From NCBI GenBank assembly GCA_902782145.1, contig CACZLZ010000027.1:1-33052 (forward strand): DNA of 33,052 bases. Reading direction: 5' to 3'. Below are positions 25,866 through 32,949 of this stretch, piece after piece; the first letter of the stretch is position 1, and each line of letters opens with the position of its first letter. The DNA is from an uncultured Aeromonadales bacterium. GTDB lineage: Bacteria; Pseudomonadota; Gammaproteobacteria; Enterobacterales; Succinivibrionaceae. The translations under genes were made by a program, and so were the position numbers. The notes under the pieces were generated by a model. That model made no database searches and had not been told where the DNA came from. It saw only the letters and a list, made by a program, of their open reading frames with translations.

Positions 25866-26912
25866 TCAGGCAGGCCTCTGCCGGAACACCGCCGCCAGGG
25901 TGCGGTCATCATGGCAGCCCCGGGCCCAGAAGTTCAGCCACCCTCCGATCCCGGCAGCCACCTCCGGTGCGGGGGAGAGCAGATCCACCGGAGGCGAGTC
26001 CTCCCCGCCGGAGACGGTGAGATCATCCCAGAATCGGTCCCAGCCCTGGCTGCTGTGCAGATCCCTCATAGTCTCAAATTTGGCGTCTGACACCCCGTCA
26101 GTCATCAGGAACAGCGCTCCAAAGTCCGGCAGGAAGCAGGCCTCCATCCGGCTGGCAATGAAGTCCGGCTCCCGGATCACCTCCTCCGAGGTGACAAACC
26201 TGGTCTCCCCGGCATACTCCCCAGAATCCTGGCGGTTGAGAAGCAGGACATGGCTGTCACCGCCAGAGTCCCCCGGAACGCCGACAAGGCCCCGGGGATC
26301 GTACACGGCAATCACCCCGTCACCCACGGCAAAGGACAGGATCAGAAAGCCCCCGTCCAGGCGCTTCAGGGCGGCAAACTGCAGAGTGGTGTCAAAGGCG
26401 CCCAGATCGGCCCCGGGCACCGCGGCGAGATCCCGGGAAAGGATCCCCCGGGACTCATGAACCGCCTCACTCATAACCGGCACCAGCATCTCCCGGATCC
26501 GGGCGAGAGCCGGTTCAGGATCTGCCCCATCCCGGCCCAGTCCGGCAGCCATGCCGCCCAGGGATCTGTCATCCTCCAGGAAGTTCCCGGCACGCTCCCG
26601 AAACTGCCTGACCGCAACCTCCGAGCCCCGGCGGGAATAGGGTGATGCGCCGGCCCCGTCGGCGGTGGCCAAAAGGATCCAGCCGTTGCCGGTGCAGCCG
26701 AGGCAGAAGTCATCATCCCGGGGTAGGCCGGTGTGGGCATGCTTCCGCCCCCTGACGCTGGCACATGCCGCCAGAAGTCCGTCCTCTGGCACCGCAAAGC
26801 CCAGGGGAGCGGCATCATCCGCCTTGGGGAAGGGAATGTCTCCGGAGGAGGGTATGTTCTTCCAGAGGCTCCGGGGATCCGGAGCGCCCATGGTGTACGC
26901 TGCTGCCATCAT
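25866..26912 (-). CDS. PP2C-family serine/threonine phosphatase
   Basis: The 348-residue protein shows the metal-binding signatures of PPM phosphatases in order: LLATADGAGASPYSRRGSEVAV (DGxG), FAVGDGVIAVY, LFLMTDGVSD (TDG) and, near the end, HDDRTLAAVF (DDxT). No membrane segment or sensor domain is seen. The first ~70 residues are family-unspecific. I chose ATG 26912, which has AGAGGGG five bases upstream; the next codon is also ATG. It is divergent from glpX and convergent with the flotillin gene. No kinase or von Willebrand-type partner lies beside it, so it does not look like a TerY-type triad. The substrate is unknown. Confidence 0.82.
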   Translation of the reverse strand: MMAAAYTMGAPDPRSLWKNIPSSGDIPFPKADDAAPLGFAVPEDGLLAACASVRGRKHAHTGLPRDDDFCLGCTGNGWILLATADGAGASPYSRRGSEVAVRQFRERAGNFLEDDRSLGGMAAGLGRDGADPEPALARIREMLVPVMSEAVHESRGILSRDLAAVPGADLGAFDTTLQFAALKRLDGGFLILSFAVGDGVIAVYDPRGLVGVPGDSGGDSHVLLLNRQDSGEYAGETRFVTSEEVIREPDFIASRMEACFLPDFGALFLMTDGVSDAKFETMRDLHSSQGWDRFWDDLTVSGGEDSPPVDLLSPAPEVAAGIGGWLNFWARGCHDDRTLAAVFRQRPA

Positions 26913-27114
26913 CCATTCCCCTCTTTCCAAACATCTCCGGGGGACCGACAGATCCCCTGCCAAGATCCACGGCTGCTGCCGGTGCCGCCGCCCCCGGAGA
27001 GCATGCCCATTCATGGTTTCATGCTGATCGGTGACAGGTGTTGTGATAAGATCCCACCCAGTGATTGTATTCTTTCAGGAGGCGGAAAAACGTCACTGTT
27101 GCCGCACACTCGAA
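26913..27114. other. Divergent region PP2C / glpX with stranded ribosome site
   Basis: No convincing promoter pair is seen. A perfect AGGAGG (27077-27082) lies 32 bases before the glpX ATG, too far to serve it directly, and no ATG follows it at normal distance. GCGG (27082-27085) can pair with CCGC (27102-27105). Confidence 0.35.
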
Positions 27115-28131
27115 ATGAAAAATGAATTAGCTCTGGAATTTTCCTGCGTGACTGAGGCTGCCGCCATAGCCGGATACAAGTGGCTGGGACGGGGTGACAA
27201 GAACATGGCCGACAAGGCGGCAGTGGACGCCATGAAGCTGGTGCTCAACCGCATTGCCATTGAAGGCGAGATTGCCATCGGCGAGGGTGAGATTGACGAG
27301 GCCCCGGCACTCTACATCGGCGAGCATGTGGGCATGGGCGGAGATCCGGTGGACATCGCCGTAGATCCCATTGACGGCACCCGCATGACCGCCCTGGGCC
27401 AGGCCAACGCCATTGCCGTGCTGGCAGCCGCTGATCGCGGCGGCTTCCTCCATGCCCCGGACATGTACATGGAAAAGCTCATTGTGGGCTACCGGGCCAA
27501 GGGGATCATCGATCTGGACCGTTCCCTGGAGAAGAACATCATCTCCGTGGCCAAGGTCATGGACAAGAAACTCTCTGAACTCACTGTGGTGACCCTGCAG
27601 AAGCCCCGCCACGAGGAGGCCATCCGGCTCATGCAGGACATGGGCGTCAGGGTGTTCGCATTCCCTGACGGCGATGTTGCAGCCTCGGTGCTCACCTGCA
27701 TGCCGGAAAAGGACATCGACATGCTCTATGCCATCGGCGGCGCCCCGGAGGGGGTGATCTCCGCCGCCCTAGTCCGGGCCATGGACGGTGACATGCAGGC
27801 CCGGCTCATTCCCAGGAACAAGGTCAAGGGCAAGGGCGGCGACAGCGAGGAGACCCTGAACATCGCCCGCACAGAGATCGAGCGCTGTGAGAAGCTGGGC
27901 ATCGACGTGAACCGCACCCTGACCCTTGAGGATCTGGTCAAGACCGATGAGCTCATCGTCTCCATGACCGGCGTCACCAAGGGTGATCTGCTGGATGGAG
28001 TCTCCCGGAACGGCGATCTGGCCCAGACCGAGACCCTGCTGATCCGGGGCAAGTCCCGGACCATCCGCCGGATCCACTCCACTCACTTCCTGAACATGCG
28101 CTCGGAAGAGCTTAGGAAGATCGTCCTTTGA
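27115..28131 (+). CDS. glpX: Fructose-1,6-bisphosphatase class II
   Basis: GlpX dephosphorylates fructose 1,6-bisphosphate in gluconeogenesis using manganese. The 338-residue protein follows E. coli GlpX from the first residues (MKNELALEFSCVTEAAAIAGYKWLGRGDKN). It includes IGEGEIDEAPALYIGE near 57, the metal/substrate site DIAVDPIDGTRMT near 83, and IGGAPEGVISAALVRAMDG near 205. ATG 27115 matches the family start although no Shine-Dalgarno is at the usual distance. Its TGA overlaps the TTG start of hslR as TTGA. With pckA and gpmI it completes a gluconeogenic set within the window. Confidence 0.94.
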   Translation: MKNELALEFSCVTEAAAIAGYKWLGRGDKNMADKAAVDAMKLVLNRIAIEGEIAIGEGEIDEAPALYIGEHVGMGGDPVDIAVDPIDGTRMTALGQANAIAVLAAADRGGFLHAPDMYMEKLIVGYRAKGIIDLDRSLEKNIISVAKVMDKKLSELTVVTLQKPRHEEAIRLMQDMGVRVFAFPDGDVAASVLTCMPEKDIDMLYAIGGAPEGVISAALVRAMDGDMQARLIPRNKVKGKGGDSEETLNIARTEIERCEKLGIDVNRTLTLEDLVKTDELIVSMTGVTKGDLLDGVSRNGDLAQTETLLIRGKSRTIRRIHSTHFLNMRSEELRKIVL

Positions 28132-28544
28132 AGACCGGAGAAGCCACCGCTACCCCGGAGATCCGCATCGACAAGTGGCTCTGGGCTGCCAGGTTCTACA
28201 AGACCCGCTCCCTGGCCAAGACCATGATCGAAACCGGGAAGGTCCAGTACAACGGCCAGCGGGTGAAGACGTCACGGTCGGTGGAGGTGGGGGCGGAGAT
28301 CACCCTGCGCCAAGGCTTTGATCTCAAGACAGTGGTGGTGCTGGGCCTGTCAGAGGAGCGGCGCTGCTTTGCTGAGGCGTCCAAACTCTACCAGGAGACC
28401 CCGGAGAGCATCGCCCGGCGGGAAAAGGATGCGGAGGCCCGCAGGATCAATGCGTACTTCTCCCCCCGCCCCGAGGAAAAACCCGACAAGAAGCAGCGCC
28501 GGGAACTGCTGCGGCTGAAGAACAGTTTTGGAGATGAAGAATGA
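28128..28544 (+). CDS. hslR: Ribosome-associated heat shock protein Hsp15
   Basis: Hsp15 binds free 50S subunits that still carry a nascent chain and helps to recycle them. The 138-residue protein has an S4 RNA-binding domain at about 12-75 (IRIDKWLWAARFYKTRSLAKTMIETGKVQYNGQRVKTS). A basic C-terminal tail follows (RRINAYFSPRPEEKPDKKQRRELLRLK). The start is TTG, with AGGAAG eight bases upstream, and overlaps the glpX stop. Its own stop overlaps the hslO start (ATGA). The hslR-hslO pair is conserved in E. coli, where it is heat-inducible; no heat-shock promoter is visible here ahead of hslR. Confidence 0.92.
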   Translation: MKTGEATATPEIRIDKWLWAARFYKTRSLAKTMIETGKVQYNGQRVKTSRSVEVGAEITLRQGFDLKTVVVLGLSEERRCFAEASKLYQETPESIARREKDAEARRINAYFSPRPEEKPDKKQRRELLRLKNSFGDEE

Positions 28545-29455
28545 ACCTGCCAAGCACCCATGACCAGCTGAACAGATTTGTCTTTGACGATCTGGAGGTG
28601 CGCGGCGAGATCGTGCAGCTCCATGATGTCTACGGAGAGCTGTTCCACAAGAAGCAGTACCCACTGTGCATCAAGAAGATCCTGGCCCAGCTGACCATGG
28701 TCTGCAACCTCATCACCGTCAACCTCAAGATCAAGGGTGACATCACGGTAGAGATCCGGGGCGATGGCCTGCTGCGCTACGCGTCGGTAAGCAGCGACAA
28801 CAGCCTCAACTTCCGGGGCATCGCCCGGCACAACATCGCCGATCCCAACTCCGACTGCTCCTTCCGGGAGCTGGTGGGCTCCAACTCCATCCTCCTGATC
28901 ACCGTCCATCCGGCGGACGCCGAGGCCTACCAGGGCATTGTGGAAGTCACCGGCTTCAACCTGTCCGACACCTTGGAAAACTACTTCCTCAGATCAGAGC
29001 AGATCAAGACCAAGATCATGCTGGAGATCCAGATCGGCCAGGACGAGTGCTTCGGCGGCGGCATTATCCTTCAGGCTCTGCCTCCCCGCTCCCCGGGGCA
29101 TGAGGATGACTTCAACACCGTGTCCCACCTGCTGAACACCCTGACCAAGGATGAGCTCCTGTACCTGGAGTCCGATGAGATCCTCTTCCGGCTGTTTAAC
29201 CAGTTCACCGTCCGCAAGTTCAACGCCCTGAAAGTGTCCTACAAGTGCGCCTGCACCCGGGAGAAATGCCTGGTGGCCCTGGAGCAACTGGGCCAGGATG
29301 AGATCACCAAGGCCCTGAAGGAGTCCGATCAGAACGCCGTGGTCATGACCTGCTCACAGTGCGGCAAAAAATACACCTTTGACTCCCGGGAGATCCGGGA
29401 GTTCATGGAGCGGAAGGATCGGGATCCGGAGCCGGGAGCAGATCAGAAGAAGTGA
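28541..29455 (+). CDS. hslO: Redox-regulated chaperone Hsp33
   Basis: Hsp33 is a cytoplasmic holdase switched on by oxidation of a zinc-bound cysteine centre. The 304-residue protein has the N-terminal core (about 1-190) with LTMVCNLITVNLKIKGDITVEIRGDG. The C-terminal switch has KCACTREKC (near 234-240) and CSQCGKKYTFD (near 270-280), giving the CxC and CxxC zinc ligands. It is slightly longer at the C-terminus than E. coli Hsp33. It is the last gene of glpX-hslR-hslO, linked by 4-bp overlaps. In an anaerobe it would defend against oxidative exposure. Confidence 0.94.
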   Translation: MNLPSTHDQLNRFVFDDLEVRGEIVQLHDVYGELFHKKQYPLCIKKILAQLTMVCNLITVNLKIKGDITVEIRGDGLLRYASVSSDNSLNFRGIARHNIADPNSDCSFRELVGSNSILLITVHPADAEAYQGIVEVTGFNLSDTLENYFLRSEQIKTKIMLEIQIGQDECFGGGIILQALPPRSPGHEDDFNTVSHLLNTLTKDELLYLESDEILFRLFNQFTVRKFNALKVSYKCACTREKCLVALEQLGQDEITKALKESDQNAVVMTCSQCGKKYTFDSREIREFMERKDRDPEPGADQKK

Positions 29456-29511
29456 CCGCCCCCTCATTCTGAGACCGCCTCAGTCAGCAGTCCGTCAGCC
29501 CCGTGCGAAAT

Positions 29512-29536
29512 GATCCCGCCCCTTCCCGGCGGGATC
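29512..29536 (+). terminator. Possible terminator of glpX-hslR-hslO
   Basis: A perfect 9-bp stem GATCCCGCC/GGCGGGATC with a 7-base loop lies 57 bp after hslO. It is followed by TCTCTGCTTTC, without a real U tract. Confidence 0.4.
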
Positions 29537-29699
29537 TCTGCTTTCAGGGATTCAGGGAAGGCTCATCAGAGCTGCCAGGACGGCAGCCACTGGAAGCGAG
29601 CCGCACCACGGCCGCCACGGTCGTTGCCATCAGGCTCTAGCACCAAGTTTTAACCGCCCACCTTAGATGCCGCTCCCCCTGCCCGCCTCCTTCATGACA

Positions 29700-29850
29700 C
29701 CAGCATTCACCTGCCATCCAGAGCAGCACTGTATCCCCAGCCCTTACGCTTTACAGCCTCTCAGGGCCATATCCCTATGCCCTGCGCCCTAACCACACCA
29801 GAGGCCATCCAGAGACCATCCAGTGCCCTTCCCGGCCTTTCCCGCCGATC
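29700..29850 (-). other. GGA-hairpin-rich stretch downstream of the candidate sRNA
   Basis: The minus strand contains TGGATGG three times (around 29816, 29806 and 29715). A hairpin with loop GGGA lies at 29765-29783 (GGGCATA-GGGA-TATG-GCCC) and another, CTGC-TCTGGATG-GCAG, near 29712-29727. These echo the GGA loops of the RNA at 29936-30055, but no promoter or terminator is seen. No protein gene is supported in 29456-29935. Confidence 0.25.
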
Positions 29851-29935
29851 TGTCCTCAGCGGAACACCGACACCAGCTCCAGACTGCTGCGACGGCCGCC
29901 GCCCGGTCACCGGCATGACACAGATCCGTCCCCCC

Positions 29936-30055
29936 AAAAAAAGCGAGGGCCGCATCCATGCAGCCCCCAAACAAGATCTTTCTTTCCCCTGATCACAAAG
30001 GTTCTCATCCTGAGAATTCCGGACATCCTTTTCCGGATCCGCATCCTGCGGACAG
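29936..30055 (-). ncRNA. Candidate CsrB/RsmY-like CsrA-sequestering small RNA
   Basis: Reading the minus strand, about 120 nt start near 30055. Hairpin 1 is CCGC-AGGAT-GCGG (30051-30039). Hairpin 2 is TCCGGA-AAAGGATG-TCCGGA (30037-30018). Hairpin 3 is TTCTC-AGGAT-GAGAA (30016-30002). The three GGATG motifs are exactly 18 bp apart. A linker with AGGGGA follows. The last element is an 11-bp stem (29968-29945) whose tip reads CATGGATG, followed by GC and seven T (29942-29936), a strong intrinsic terminator. CAGGAUG in hairpin loops is the repeat of CsrB/CsrC, and ANGGA loops define RsmX/Y/Z; these RNAs titrate CsrA/RsmA. The promoter at 30088-30061 fits. No ORF is needed to explain the region. 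The family assignment is inference from structure; a fortuitous hairpin cluster is the alternative. Confidence 0.65.
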
Positions 30056-30060
30056 TTCAC

Positions 30061-30088
30061 ATTCTACCCGTATCAGAGGGGGGATCAA
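30061..30088 (-). promoter_or_regulatory. Sigma-70 promoter of the candidate sRNA
   Basis: The minus strand has TTGATC (30088-30083), 16 bp, then TAGAAT (30066-30061), matching four and five of six consensus bases. Transcription would start about 30055, just before the first GGA hairpin. Confidence 0.6.
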
Positions 30089-30107
30089 GGGTTCCCACAG
30101 ACGCAAC

Positions 30108-30126
30108 TGCAGGCAAAAACCCTGCA
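30108..30126. repeat. Inverted repeat upstream of sRNA promoter
   Basis: TGCAGG-7 bases-CCTGCA is a perfect inverted repeat centred about 62 bp before the predicted sRNA start, a typical activator position. Further upstream a TGTAAG half-site (minus strand, 30220-30215) matches half of the GacA/UvrY box; its other half is not conserved. From 30127 to 30437 no gene is supported. Confidence 0.35.
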
Positions 30127-30437
30127 AGATCAAAGAGTTATGACAGATCTGTTCCCATGTCCCACACCAGATCACCGCAACTACCCACACACCTGTGGCA
30201 GATCTCGCACACGCCTTACAGTCAGTCTCTGCCGGGGAACCACCACGCCGCCACCAACCTCATCTCCCCCCAGGCTTCAGTCGGCGCCAGGATCTTCCAT
30301 CCGGCCTGGCTTCCTTGGACTCCCGCTCAAATGTTGCGGTCTTTCACCAATTGACGCCGCAACTGATGATCCCCTGCCCCGGTCCCGTTATGATCCCCAA
30401 AGACGTTCTGCTCTGTATCAGACCCGGGAGGTGTGCC

Positions 30438-31463
30438 ATGAGTTTCATTGAGAGAGACAAGCCCTTCATCATTGCCGAGATGTCCGGCAACCACAACCAG
30501 TCCCTGGAAAAGGCCCTGTCCATTGTGGATCTGGCCGCCGACACCGGTGCCGACGCCCTGAAGATCCAGACCTACACCCCAGACACCCTGACATTGGATC
30601 TGGATCAGGGGGATTTCTTCATCAGCTCGGAAAAGAGCCTCTGGAAGGGCACCTCCCTTTACAAGCTTTACGAAAAGGCCCACACACCCTGGGAATGGCA
30701 TGAGGCGATCTTCAGAAGAGCCCGGAAGAAGGGGATCAAATGCTTCAGCACCCCCTTTGACTTCACGGCAGTGGACTTTCTGGAGGAGCTGGGATGCCCC
30801 TGCTACAAGATCGCCTCCTTCGAGAACGGGGATCTGCCCCTGATCAGGAAGATCGCCTCCACAGGGAAACCCATCATCGCCTCCACCGGCATGGCGTCCC
30901 TGGGGGATCTGGAAAAACTGATCCGCACTGCCCGGGAAGCCGGCTGCCAGGATATCACCCTCCTGAAATGCACCAGCAGTTATCCCGCCAGCCCAGCCGA
31001 TGCCAACCTGATGACCATCCCCCACATGAAGGAGACCTTCCAGGTCCGGGTGGGTATATCAGATCACACCCAGGGGATTGGCGCCGCCCTGGCCAGCATC
31101 GCCCTGGGAGGACAGGTTATCGAAAAGCATTTCACCGACTCCCGGGCTCTGGGAGGAGTGGACTCCGCCTTTTCCCTGGAGCCTGCTGAGATGAAGCAGC
31201 TGGTGGAGGAAAGCTTGACTGTGTGGCAGGCCCTGGGCCACGTGTCCTACGAACCCACGGAAGCGGAAAAGAGTTCTATGAAGTTCCGGCGCAGCCTCTA
31301 CTTCACCCGGGACATGAAGGCCGGGGAGATCATCGGGCATGATGATGTCCGCAGCATCCGCCCGGGCTATGGCATGAGCCCGGAACACATTGATCTGGTC
31401 CGGGGACGCCGGGTGACCCGGGATGTCAGCCGGGGAACAGCAGTGAGCTGGGATCTGATTTAG
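30438..31463 (+). CDS. pseI: Pseudaminic acid synthase
   Basis: PseI condenses a 2,4-diacetamido-trideoxy-altrose with PEP to make pseudaminic acid, the nonulosonate used to glycosylate flagellins and other surface structures. The 341-residue protein has the NeuB-type barrel (FIIAEMSGNHNQSLEKAL at 10-27, ADALKIQTYTPDTLTL near 39-54). LYKLYEKAHTPWEWH, IKCFSTPFD, KCTSSYPA, GISDHTQG and VIEKHFTDSRALGGVDSAFSLEP follow. A C-terminal SAF domain (RRSLYFTRDMKAGEII...VRSIRPGYGMSPEH) ends it. YTPDTLTL and LYELY/KAHTPWEWH favour PseI over NeuB. ATG 30438 has GGGAGG six bases upstream; the open frame extends to 30195 without family likeness. Other pse genes are not in the window. The flagellin at 298-1230 is a plausible target. 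Confidence 0.9.
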   Translation: MSFIERDKPFIIAEMSGNHNQSLEKALSIVDLAADTGADALKIQTYTPDTLTLDLDQGDFFISSEKSLWKGTSLYKLYEKAHTPWEWHEAIFRRARKKGIKCFSTPFDFTAVDFLEELGCPCYKIASFENGDLPLIRKIASTGKPIIASTGMASLGDLEKLIRTAREAGCQDITLLKCTSSYPASPADANLMTIPHMKETFQVRVGISDHTQGIGAALASIALGGQVIEKHFTDSRALGGVDSAFSLEPAEMKQLVEESLTVWQALGHVSYEPTEAEKSSMKFRRSLYFTRDMKAGEIIGHDDVRSIRPGYGMSPEHIDLVRGRRVTRDVSRGTAVSWDLI

Positions 31464-31520
31464 CCTGCTCTTAAGCGCAGGAAAAGCGCTGCGCAGGAAA
31501 TGGGATCGGAAGAAGAAGAA

Positions 31521-31574
31521 AGAGGAAGAGGAAGAGGAAGAGGAAGAGGAAGAGGAAGAGGAAGAGGAAGAGGA
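31521..31574 (+). repeat. Nine-copy AGAGGA hexanucleotide repeat
   Basis: Nine perfect tandem AGAGGA units lie 57 bp after pseI, flanked by GAA repeats (31509-31520) and a degenerate AGAGAA. The tract is in the convergent gap between pseI and ssb. It sits inside a 29-codon frame (ATG 31500, TGA 31587) that would encode MGSEEEE, nine Arg-Gly pairs and RERR. AGGAA directly precedes that ATG, too close for normal use, so translation is doubtful. Confidence 0.9.
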
Positions 31575-31717
31575 AGAGAAAGGAGATGAGAGACTGTTCC
31601 GCAGTGCCAACATGATCTGCCAGACAGAACTTAAGCAGAGGACTTGAGCGGCTGCATTGCTCCGGGATTTTGTCACGTACTCCGGCGGATCCGTCACAGA
31701 GCCCAAAATCAGGGATC

Positions 31718-31741
31718 AAAAAAACCGGACATGTCCGGTTT
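31718..31741 (-). terminator. Intrinsic terminator of ssb
   Basis: The palindrome AAACCGGACA/TGTCCGGTTT (31722-31741) is followed on the minus strand by a T run (31724-31718), 48-70 bp after the ssb stop. Confidence 0.85.
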
Positions 31742-31788
31742 CGATAAGGACTGTAAAAAAATCGGTTCGCTCGGCTACCTGTCTCCTC

Positions 31789-32592
31789 TTAGAAAGGTAT
31801 GTCTGCATCATCGATGGATGACGCGGTTCCCGCAGGACTGTTCACTGCACTGCTGAGGCTTCCTGCCGGAGACTGTGCTCCACCTGGTGCCAAAGGAGGC
31901 TGTGTACTCCCTGTTCCAGTAGCAGCCTGCCCACTGTTCATCGATGATGAAGGTTGACGTGGAGACGGAACTGACTGTCCGCCATAACTGCTACCACTGC
32001 TGAATCCTGACTGGCCGCCCTGGTTGTATCCGCCCTGACTGCCACCATACGACTGACTGCCATAACCGCCATGAGCACCATACTGCTGACCACCATAAGA
32101 TCCCTGGTTATTGTTTCCACCAAAGGTCTGGGTCTGAGGTCCATTGCCGTAAGTTCCGGCACCGCTCTGGCTGTTATTATAACGGTTGTTACGTCCGTAA
32201 CCACCGTAACTGCCTCCGGCTCTGCCGGAGAAGTCATCGTTATTCTGATTCTGACCGCCACCAGAAGGAAGGAGGATCATCTCATTTGCCACCACCTCGG
32301 TGACATTCCGGTCCTGGCCGTTTTTGTCCTGGTAGGATCTTGACTGGATCCTGCCTTCGATATAAATCTTGGTGCCGGTGTGCACATAGGCGCCAACAAT
32401 CTCTGCTAGCTTGCCCCAGGCTACGATATAGTGCCACTCGGTGCGGCTCTGCCTCTGCCCGTTCTGATCGTTCCACTCTTCCGTTGTTGCCAGGGAAAAG
32501 GTTGCAACCTTCTGCCCTGAGGAAGTGGTGTTTACATTGGGCTCCTTTCCGGCATTACCAATGAGCATAACCTTGTTCAGGCCACGAGCCAT
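31789..32592 (-). CDS. ssb: Single-stranded DNA-binding protein, long linker
   Basis: SSB coats single-stranded DNA and recruits repair and replication proteins through its C-terminal tip. The 267-residue protein has the OB-fold (about 1-112: MARGLNKVMLIGNAGKEPNV, FSLATTEEW, EWHYIVAWGKLAEIV, GTKIYIEGRIQSRSYQD) and the acidic tip DDADIPF. The linker of about 145 residues is much longer than in E. coli SSB (178 residues in all). Its first part is rich in Gly, Tyr, Gln, Ser and Asn with YGG/GGY repeats; its last part is rich in Pro, Ser, Gly and Ala. The ATG has GAGG eight bases upstream. A terminator-like hairpin lies in the leader. No LexA box is seen. Confidence 0.95.
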   Translation of the reverse strand: MARGLNKVMLIGNAGKEPNVNTTSSGQKVATFSLATTEEWNDQNGQRQSRTEWHYIVAWGKLAEIVGAYVHTGTKIYIEGRIQSRSYQDKNGQDRNVTEVVANEMILLPSGGGQNQNNDDFSGRAGGSYGGYGRNNRYNNSQSGAGTYGNGPQTQTFGGNNNQGSYGGQQYGAHGGYGSQSYGGSQGGYNQGGQSGFSSGSSYGGQSVPSPRQPSSSMNSGQAATGTGSTQPPLAPGGAQSPAGSLSSAVNSPAGTASSIDDADIPF

Positions 32593-32625
32593 CTTTCTAC
32601 CTCTGATCTCTTAATTGTCTACCAC

Positions 32626-32657
32626 AAAAAATGCTTTTTCTGGCTCAGTCAGAAGCA
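32626..32657 (-). terminator. Terminator-like hairpin in ssb leader
   Basis: On the minus strand TGCTT-CTG ... CAG-(AAA)-AAGCA folds with a 7-base loop and a 3-base bulge, and is followed by six T (32631-32626). It ends only 33 bases before the ssb ATG. A promoter TTGATC-N17-TACCAT (about 32718-32690) lies upstream of it, so the hairpin may attenuate ssb. Confidence 0.4.
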
Positions 32658-32883
32658 CTGAACGCTCCTCACTTGATGTTTTAATGGTAACACAACTTTT
32701 TACCCAGATCAACAGTTGTACAAAAAAAATCCATCATCCCGATCAGGACACCTTCCAGCAAGCAGATCTCATCCCTCATGGCATGATCTGTGCCCTAGGA
32801 CAGTCCACCGGGCATCATACTCCCGCCACCGGTGATCTTTTCACAGAGGTCCGCTGCGGCTCCTCAGCCGATCTCACAGGATC

Positions 32884-32907
32884 AAAAAAGGGAGCCTTTC
32901 GGCTCCC
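32884..32907 (-). terminator. Intrinsic terminator of tuf
   Basis: GGGAGCC/GGCTCCC stem with a 4-base loop, followed on the minus strand by six T (32889-32884), 43 bp after the tuf stop codon. The remaining gap to ssb holds no gene that I can support. Confidence 0.88.
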
Positions 32908-32949
32908 CTGCCGGATCCGCACGAGCAGATCCTCTTGGCTATATCAGTC

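Noticed and set aside
25866-26912. TerY-type vWA-phosphatase-kinase triad
   Set aside because: Only the phosphatase is present; flanking genes are flotillin and glpX.
29761-30060. Minus-strand frame of about 99 codons over the candidate sRNA
   Set aside because: No ribosome site, no recognisable domain, and the region is better explained by hairpins and a terminator.
30195-30437. In-frame extension of pseI toward 30195
   Set aside because: The extension has no similarity to PseI, and ATG 30438 has GGGAGG at ideal distance.
32593-32949. LexA (SOS) box upstream of ssb
   Set aside because: A CTGT similar to the box half-site occurs but no CTGT-N8-ACAG is present.
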